From Branchiostoma floridae (Eukaryota > Chordata > Leptocardii > Amphioxiformes > Branchiostomatidae): a stretch of 64,000 bases of DNA. The stretch covers positions 5,460,312 to 5,524,311 of the forward strand of contig NC_049981.1 in the NCBI RefSeq assembly GCF_000003815.2. The letters run 5' to 3'. Shown piece by piece: positions 58,138 through 64,000 of the stretch. The position numbers and the translations under genes were made by a program. Positions within the stretch are counted from its first letter, which is position 1. The number at the start of each line of letters is the position of its first letter. The notes beneath the pieces were generated by a model. The model was given only the letters and a program-made list of their open reading frames with translations, searched no databases and was not told the DNA's origin.

Positions 58138-58434
58138 TGTATCCCAGCTGAACAGTTGCTCCAGCTGGACCCTCCCTCCGGTAACCCTGGGTACGAAGTT
58201 CCTGTCTCCCCGGTAGAACATGATGTTGACTAACATGAAGGACATGAGGAGGGACAGACAACAGGAGATCCTCTGCACACGGGTGAAGTGGTTGGAGGGG
58301 GGTTTCACCACAGATATCCACAGGTGTTCGGATAGAAAACGTTTTCCCGTGGACTGTGGTACATTCTTGTATTCTCTATCCTGTTGGACCCTGTATTCTC
58401 TCTTCCGCTGACGTCTGTATGTACCCTTTTTTCG
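58138..58434 (-). CDS. Polycystin-1-like protein, TM2 exon (follows TM1 without a PLAT domain)
   Basis: 297 bp between TTATGTTACAG and GTAAGT, phase 0-0. Starts with a basic stretch RKKGTYRRQRKREYRV, then HLWISVVKPPSNHFTRVQRI and SCCLSLLMSFMLVNIMFY, a close match to the TM2 region of polycystin-1 family proteins. In that family a PLAT/LH2 domain of about 120 residues stands between TM1 and this segment; here only about 40 residues do. Confidence 0.9.
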
Positions 58435-58499
58435 CTGTAACATAACAACAGGTATATCAACACAATGATAGACATCACTGGAAAATACTTTTATTGTAT

Positions 58500-58680
58500 T
58501 AATCCACCCTACCCTTGTGCCAAATTTCAAGTAATTCAGTACAGGAACGGCGGAGTTGATTCGATTTGAAGATTTGACAGGAGAAAGAAAGAAAGAAACA
58601 TTACGAATACAATACATTTCACCATACCTATGGTATGGCTGAAATATAAATATTTCACCATGGCTGAAATATAACAAGTA
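58500..58680. repeat. 3' end of a dispersed repeat
   Basis: Matches 30560-30700: TGTGCCAAATTTCA, GGAACGGCGGAG, GATTTGACAGGAGAAAGAA, ATTTCACCATAC and GGTATGGCTGAAATATA. Lies in the intron between the GPS/TM1 and TM2 exons. Confidence 0.8.
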
Positions 58681-59118
58681 GCGATTCAGTAGCCTGATTA
58701 ATATTTAACCTCACTTATAGCGTCCCACCCAATATAACTAGCCGCCTAGACGGGAAGGGTCACACAAGTTACAGGTCTAGGTAGAAGAGCTTGCGTTACA
58801 CAGACTAGCCATTCGGGTTGACATGGTAATTTTTGTCCTGATGTCCATTTTCTGTCAGACTCTTATCAGAAATGCTACAGTATTATCTGCAATTCTGTAT
58901 CACAGACAGTTTGGCCTTCAAATGGCCAAATTATCGGAAACAAACACCAACAAGATTTTGTCGAGGAAATACGTTGCAAACAAATTTAAATTTCGCGTAT
59001 CACTTTCAAGAATTCACCATAACACTAAATATTCTTATTATGATAGCCGTTACGCCACATGCCTTAACATCCGATGTCTTGTCAATCATTTTCTAAAAAG
59101 AAAACGAAATATTCAAAC

Positions 59119-59337
59119 CCTTCGTTCATCATCAAGATCCAAGCATCTCCCGATGAAGACAGCCACGATGTACAAGGCCATCACGACGCACACGGTCACC
59201 AGGGCTATCAGACTTCTGTTCAGGTCAAAGGTGAAGGAACTGCCCAAGTCCAGCGGGTTGGGCGCAACAAAACCAGCAAAGGCTGTCAGGTGGTCACAGA
59301 TACAGTGGAGCTGTTCATCGGTCGTCTGGGGACCAAC
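59119..59337 (-). CDS. Polycystin-1-like protein, GPS autoproteolysis motif and TM1
   Basis: 219 bp, phase 0-0, acceptor CTTTTTCAAG, donor GTTTGA. Encodes HCICDHLTAFAGFVAPNPLD then RSLIALVTVCVVMALYIVAV (TM1). C-x-C-x-H-L-T is the cleavage motif of GPS/GAIN domains, cut between Leu and Thr; the following VAPNP is typical of polycystin-1/PKD1L and REJ proteins. The first half of the GPS (its Trp and first Cys) must come from an upstream exon I could not find. Confidence 0.9.
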
Positions 59338-59802
59338 CTTGAAAAAGTGTTTAAAAAAAGTTTTTATTGTTTTTATGGATGGATAGATATGCATATAGGA
59401 AGAACTTTGGGCTCACGAGTCAAAAACCTCATAAACTGTATCATTTATGGTAGAAAATAAGATTCTGTAATAGCTTGAATGCTTGCTTAGAAAAAAGCTG
59501 TAGATACAGATATCATGTTGAAATGAACGGTTTCTAGATAATGATGTTGCAAATATTTTTTTCAAATTTCAACAGTTTCAAAATCTATACAAATGATGTT
59601 ACAAGGGAGCTATGTTTAACAGAATGAATTGATCATAGAATTAGAGAACAGTGGAAAGCTTTTGTCCATCACTGTGCGAAAGGGTGTCATTTCCGGACGT
59701 TTCTTTGTTTGTATACATCCGGATCGCGACCGTTTCTGGATATATCCGGACAATATCCGGACGAAATCTGACATGACTCCCCTGCGTTTTCGGAAAATTT
59801 CA

Positions 59803-60165
59803 GGAGTCCGGAACGGGACCATTTAATTCCTGCCTCATATCCTGATTTCCAGTAATGGAACGTTTTTGGACTCTTTGGAGACAAACCACGTTCCGAACAT
59901 TTCGTATATATCCGGATAATTTCAGAAGTCCGGAACGGGACCAAATAATTACGTCTCATATCCGGATTTCCAGTAATGGAACGTGTTCGGACTCTTTGGA
60001 TACTAATCACGTTCCGAATATTTCGTATTAATCCGGATAATTTCAGGAGTCAAGAATGGGACCATATAATCATGTCGCATATCCGGATTTCAAGTAATGG
60101 AACGTTCTAGGACTCTTTGGAGACAAAACACGTTCCGAATATTTCATATTTTCTGAGCGCGTTCG
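59803..60165. repeat. Tandem ~121-bp repeat, three units
   Basis: (G)GAGTC..GAA.GGGACCA recurs at 59803, 59925 and 60046, each followed by CATATCCGGATTTCCAGTAA and GGACTCTTTGGA. Ends near 60165. Non-coding. Confidence 0.85.
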
Positions 60166-60706
60166 GGGCTATTACGCCCCGGAAAGGTTGCATAAACTTA
60201 AGATATACTGAAACATCATAGGAACAATACAACACATTATTTCAGAATATCCAGTAACTTTACGATCATGCTAAATACCTAATATTTAACGTTTCCTGTC
60301 CGTTTTAACCCCGAAAATGCTAACTCGGTAAGGCTACATTTTGTGAAAGCTTTTCAATGACTTTCCTGTATAATTCAGATGACACAAGTATCACAACAAA
60401 TACGTTATGTGGAGGAACAGATCATGTTAACGTCAAGGGGCAAATCAATATGCATTTGTCTCTTAGTCTTACCAAGGAAGTTTTAGCTCACTACAACCTC
60501 ATTGGTCTTCACAAAAAGTGAAGCTCGAATGAAGCCAAAGTTAAACAGTTCACTGTCAATATCCAATAATATCAAGCCCAAGTCAATAACATCATAACAA
60601 AACTGATCAGTTTAAATGTACAATATCAAATGTACAGTATCCGACACAAGTCTAACGTTATAAACCATACAATCAATATTCGTAGGATAAAAATGTCATT
60701 ACGAAA

Positions 60707-61037
60707 TCAGTACGACAGTCCATTTTCAAGTCCTCTATAAGTCCGTATCGTGTTGACTGTGGAATCATCGTCCGGGGCGCCCTCTTCTGCGTCTTTGTGG
60801 TAGTGGACGATCATTGGCGACGGAAGATGCTCTGGCAAGACCCCGCAATATCGACGGCACGTCTCGAGGACAGTCCGCTCCATTGCATAGCCCAGGCACC
60901 GTCCGTCTTCAGAGTAGAAACAGTTCTGGCAGTATACAAGGGCACCAGGCACAGACTGTCGTAAGTGTTACCAGGAGGTAGGCCTCGGTCGTCGGCATGG
61001 CAGGACAGGCGATTGGGAAACAGAGGCTCAGCGGCTG
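60707..61037 (-). CDS. Unidentified exon(s), possibly a last exon
   Basis: A good acceptor (TTTTTTTTTCCATTCCAG) opens at 61037. Two frames have coding-like composition. One, in phase with the exon at 61868, reads AAEPLFPNRLSCHADDRG and stops at 60832. The other is open from about 60960 to TGA at 60707 and is cysteine-rich (YCQNCFYSEDGRC, CRRYCG) with an acidic end. They might be joined by a frameshift. I do not recognise either. Could be the 3' end of a gene upstream of the polycystin-like one, or an upstream part of that gene. Confidence 0.35.
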
Positions 61038-61867
61038 GAATGGAAAAAAAAACGGCTAGTAACTGCCCCGAACCCATGAACGGTACATGTAAAATTATTC
61101 AAACAACACGGCCATAAAAATCACAGCAGGACAAGACGGGGACAAAGGCAGGAATCTGGAGTCGGCTATCATCAAAGGGCGAGGGCCACACAGATGGCAC
61201 AGATAAGGACCCCCAGAGAACGAATGGAATTTTATATGCACACAATCACATTGGTCCTAGTGAGGAGATTACAGTTTCTCCTTGGTTCTATTAATGATTT
61301 AGCCAGCCAAAAGCAACAGGACAGGAAAGTTTAGAAGCAGCCGTTACGGCACATACAGCACAAAATAATATGAGAATTTAACTAACTATGGAACGGGCAA
61401 TTTGTAAACAAGCCGGGGATGACACGCGGGGGTTCCAGCTGAAAGAGAAGTGATCTATCATACAACAATCTTTACAAAGAGATCACACTACTAATTATTA
61501 AATACACAAAACACTAGGAAGGGATAACAGACATTGCTGACAGACATATTCGGAACTAAGAACGGTAACTGCTATGTATATGCAATCTATGTACTAGAGA
61601 GCTACACTACTCACTTCTTGGTCCGGCCTCCGGTAGCGGCTAGCGGCAGCGGCAATTGAGATTCAAATCTAGTTTCAAACCTAACTGCTGTCACCAGCTG
61701 GTCTACTATTGGTCTAGTCAAGTCATGTGACTTCCTAATATAGTCTTGTTTCCTAAGGACTCCTCCAGATGGTTCCAAGCAAGTTAGTGTCATCCATCAT
61801 GCCTGTTTCACGGAAACACATGGCATTGTGCATTATTTTTGTGAATAAATGCATCATGTACTTACCA
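61038..61867. other. Intron/intergenic, no gene seen
   Basis: No exon or repeat that I can support between the two unidentified minus-strand exons. Confidence 0.4.
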
Positions 61868-62079
61868 GTTTCAATGTTGTACACAGCAGCAAACGCTGTG
61901 GCGCGGTGTAGGCTGTTATCTGCAACGACTGCCCCAGTAGGCGCACCGTTGACATGCCAACGTACTGGTCTGCTCGGCACTTTGCACAGCTTGCATAACC
62001 GCTTTACGAGTAAAGTTGCCTCGTGATATTGTCCGGATATGGGCCATTCCCACACAGCAACGCTGGTATTCAATATCAT
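61868..62079 (-). CDS. Unidentified exon with a consensus donor
   Basis: The minus frame reads SVAVWEWPISGQYHEA, LVKRLCKLCKVPSRPVRWHV and ends AVYNIETG at a perfect GTAAGT donor, in phase 1 with the acceptor at 61037. The start is not resolved, because the frame merges into a 72-bp minisatellite. No domain recognised. It may belong to the same gene as 60707-61037. Confidence 0.35.
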
Positions 62080-62543
62080 GAGTGACTTTTTGTCATGATA
62101 TTGTCCGGATATGGACCTATCCCAAACTGCACCGCTGGTGTGGAGTGTTTTGATTGAACTTTTTCAAGATATTGTCCGGATATGGACCTATCCCAAACTG
62201 CACCGCTGGGGTGGAGTGTTTTGACTGAACTTTATTCAAGATATTGTCCGGATATGGACCTATCCCAAACTGCACCGCTGGGGTGGAGTGTTTTGACTGA
62301 ACTTTATTCATGATATTGTCCGGACATGGACCTATCCCAAACTGCACCGCTGGGGTGGAGTGTTTTGACTGAACTTTATTCATGATATTGTCCGGATATG
62401 GACCTATCCCAAACTGCACCGCTGGGGTGGAGTGTTTTGACTGAACTTTATTCATGATATTGTCCGGATATGGACATATCCCAAACTGCACCGCTGGGGT
62501 GGAGTGTTTTGACTGAACTTTGTTCAAGATATTGTCCGGATAT
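62024..62543. repeat. 72-bp minisatellite, about seven units, frame-preserving
   Basis: GATATTGTCCGGATATG recurs at 62024, 62096, 62168, 62240, 62312, 62384, 62456 and 62528, exactly 72 bp apart. Units 2-7 are nearly identical; the first is diverged and overlaps the exon at 61868-62079. Because 72 is a multiple of three, the minus strand is open through the array with a 24-residue repeat (MNKVQSKHSTPAVQFG plus IGPYPDNI). Confidence 0.95.
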
Positions 62544-62569
62544 GCAAAGAAACAATAATACTTGACTCA

Positions 62570-63605
62570 TAATAAAGTAGCGTCTGGAGTTCCGCAAGGA
62601 ACTGTCCTGGGACCATTGCTCTTCCTCTTGTACATAAACGGCTTGCCAGACCAGCTCGATTCAAGTGTGAGGTTGTTCGCAGATGACTGCCTGTTATATG
62701 TAGAGCTCTCTACAAAGGAAGATTCACTACTTCTCCAGAAAGATCTGAACACCCTGGAAGAGTGGCAAAGGAAATGGCTTATGCAGTTCAATCCGGATAA
62801 ATGTTATATCATGCACATAACAAACAAACGAACCCCAAATGTATCCCCCTACCAGTTCTGTGGTCAGACATTAGCAACCACAAAAACCCACCCATACCTC
62901 GGTGTTACATTAACAACTGGACTGAAGTGGGGTGTCCATGTTAACAAAATAACAACCAAGGCTAAACAGACACTGGGAGTAATCAAACGCAACTTGTGGG
63001 CATGCCCAGTCAGGGTAAAATCACTTGCATGCACGTCACTGGTAAGACCAAATCTTGAATATGCTGCAACAGTATGGGATCCGTATACAAAGAAAGACAA
63101 AGATAAACTGGAAAGGGTACAGAACCAAGCTGCCAGATTCTGTACAAACAACTACAGCAGAGATGCTAGTGTTACCAAAATGAAAACAGATCTGCAGTGG
63201 ACATCACTTGAAGACAGGAGGAAAATGTCCAGACTTTGTATGATGTACAAAATGACCAATAAAATGGTGGACGTACCGACTGATAAGTATCTAACACCAG
63301 CTCAAAAACGAACTAGAAACAGTCATGCTTTCAAGTACCAGAGTTACCAACCTAGGATTGATGTGTTCAAAAATTCCTATTTCCCCAGAACTATTGTAGA
63401 GTGGAATATGTTATCACCAAGCACAGTAGGGGCGTCTTCTCTGGATAGTTTCAGAGAACACTTGCATATAGATGTGCAAAAGTTAGGTGTGATGAGTCGT
63501 TCAGTGTAATATAACCAGCTGCTGCCGCGCCGCGTGCCTGCGAAGCTGGTGTGTTACGCCGAAGGGCGGTTATACCGGCTATATAGATACAGATACAGAT
63601 AATTG
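62570..63605 (+). mobile_element. 5'-truncated CR1-type LINE
   Basis: An intact frame to TAA at 63509 carries the second half of a LINE reverse transcriptase: SGVPQGTVLGPLLFLLYING, the catalytic FADDCLLYV, PDKCYIMHIT, HPYLGVTL, then the thumb and C-terminal LDSFREHL. The 3' UTR ends GGTTATACCGGCTATATAG with ATACAGATACAGATA repeats, a CR1-like tail without poly(A). The N-terminal endonuclease and first RT motifs are missing (5' truncation at about 62570). No stop codons in 300 residues suggests a fairly young insertion. The first Met at 62562 is not the native start. Confidence 0.9.
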
Positions 63606-64000
63606 TTACCATCGCAAAGATTGCTTTCTGTGTCATTTGATTGTAAATGTCGATGTCAGTATATTTGCACATGTATATGGAAGCTTAAGCTTCAATTACC
63701 AGAAAATTAAAGAGTAAACATACATTGACATCGGCCATACTCGTTGTAGAATAAAAACACATATACAGAAGCAAAAACGTTAATGACGTGTATTTGACAA
63801 GATAGGAAACCTTTTTAAGGATACCCAACAAAACAATCTCAGATTCATGTATGACAAGAAAAGTAATTTGTTAACCATTAAGTTGTCCGAAAACTGATCT
63901 CTGGAATGTTTCTGTTTTGGACATCTGTCGTAAATGGAACGGAATATGAATTCGGAAGGAGCGAAAATTTCGGCAAAAAAATGCAGTCTTATTTGTTCAG
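63606..64000. other. Right end of window, no gene seen
   Basis: AT-rich sequence with no recognised exon or repeat. Confidence 0.4.

Noticed and set aside
58823-59460. Plus-strand frames of 187 and 128 codons
   Set aside because: Antisense to the GPS/TM1 exon and its flanking AT-rich intron; no own domain.
62024-62543. CRISPR-like array
   Set aside because: Units are contiguous 72-bp copies without unique spacers, in a eukaryotic genome; it is a minisatellite.

Overview
The window looks like genomic DNA of an invertebrate deuterostome, most probably a lancelet (Branchiostoma). This is an inference. It rests on short phase-1 exons for extracellular modules (CCP/sushi, frizzled CRD, vWA, EGF), a polycystin-1-like gene, and a very dense mix of small DNA transposons, LINE 3' ends, a tRNA-type SINE and foldback elements. 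There are no bacterial-style operons. One 100-base run of N marks a scaffold gap at 38348-38447.

Left part (about 0.6-35.8 kb, minus strand): exons of modular secreted or cell-surface proteins. One chain runs from a signal-peptide exon at 35.79 kb through a 33-bp linker exon (20.0 kb), two frizzled CRDs (18.3-16.8 kb), a partly decayed row of CCP exons (15.7-14.0 kb), a three-exon vWA domain (11.6-10.45 kb) and an EGF module (10.15 kb). A second chain runs from a signal-peptide exon at 6.45 kb (a sister copy lies at 7.6 kb) through CCP (5.1 kb), a one-exon vWA (3.2-2.6 kb), a frizzled CRD (1.85-1.05 kb) and CCP (0.76-0.58 kb), and probably runs off the left edge. All junctions are phase 1 apart from those inside the CRD and vWA domains, and every join I checked restores the frame. 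Whether this is one gene or two needs transcripts.

Middle (21.7-44.4 kb): mostly mobile DNA. The standout is a 6,969-bp element with ~0.7-kb inverted repeats, TTAA target duplication and one intact 1,177-codon gene that has the look of a DDE-type transposase but belongs to no superfamily I can name with confidence. It sits inside one copy of a tandem duplication whose other copy preserves the empty site. Further right are several PIF/Harbinger-like copies (one with a transposase C-terminal fragment), inverted around the gap and carrying a truncated LINE and a near-identical-LTR non-autonomous retrotransposon.

Right part (44.4-64 kb): a plus-strand gene end encoding one transmembrane helix and a short acidic tail (48.8-50.2 kb). 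A minus-strand polycystin-1-like gene follows (59.3-52.65 kb): GPS cleavage motif, TM1, no PLAT domain, TM2-TM5, then a stop after a tail with six YxN motifs instead of the channel domain. It contains a fourfold tandem duplication across one transmembrane exon. Unidentified minus-strand exons near 61-62 kb, a 72-bp minisatellite and a CR1-type LINE fragment close the window.
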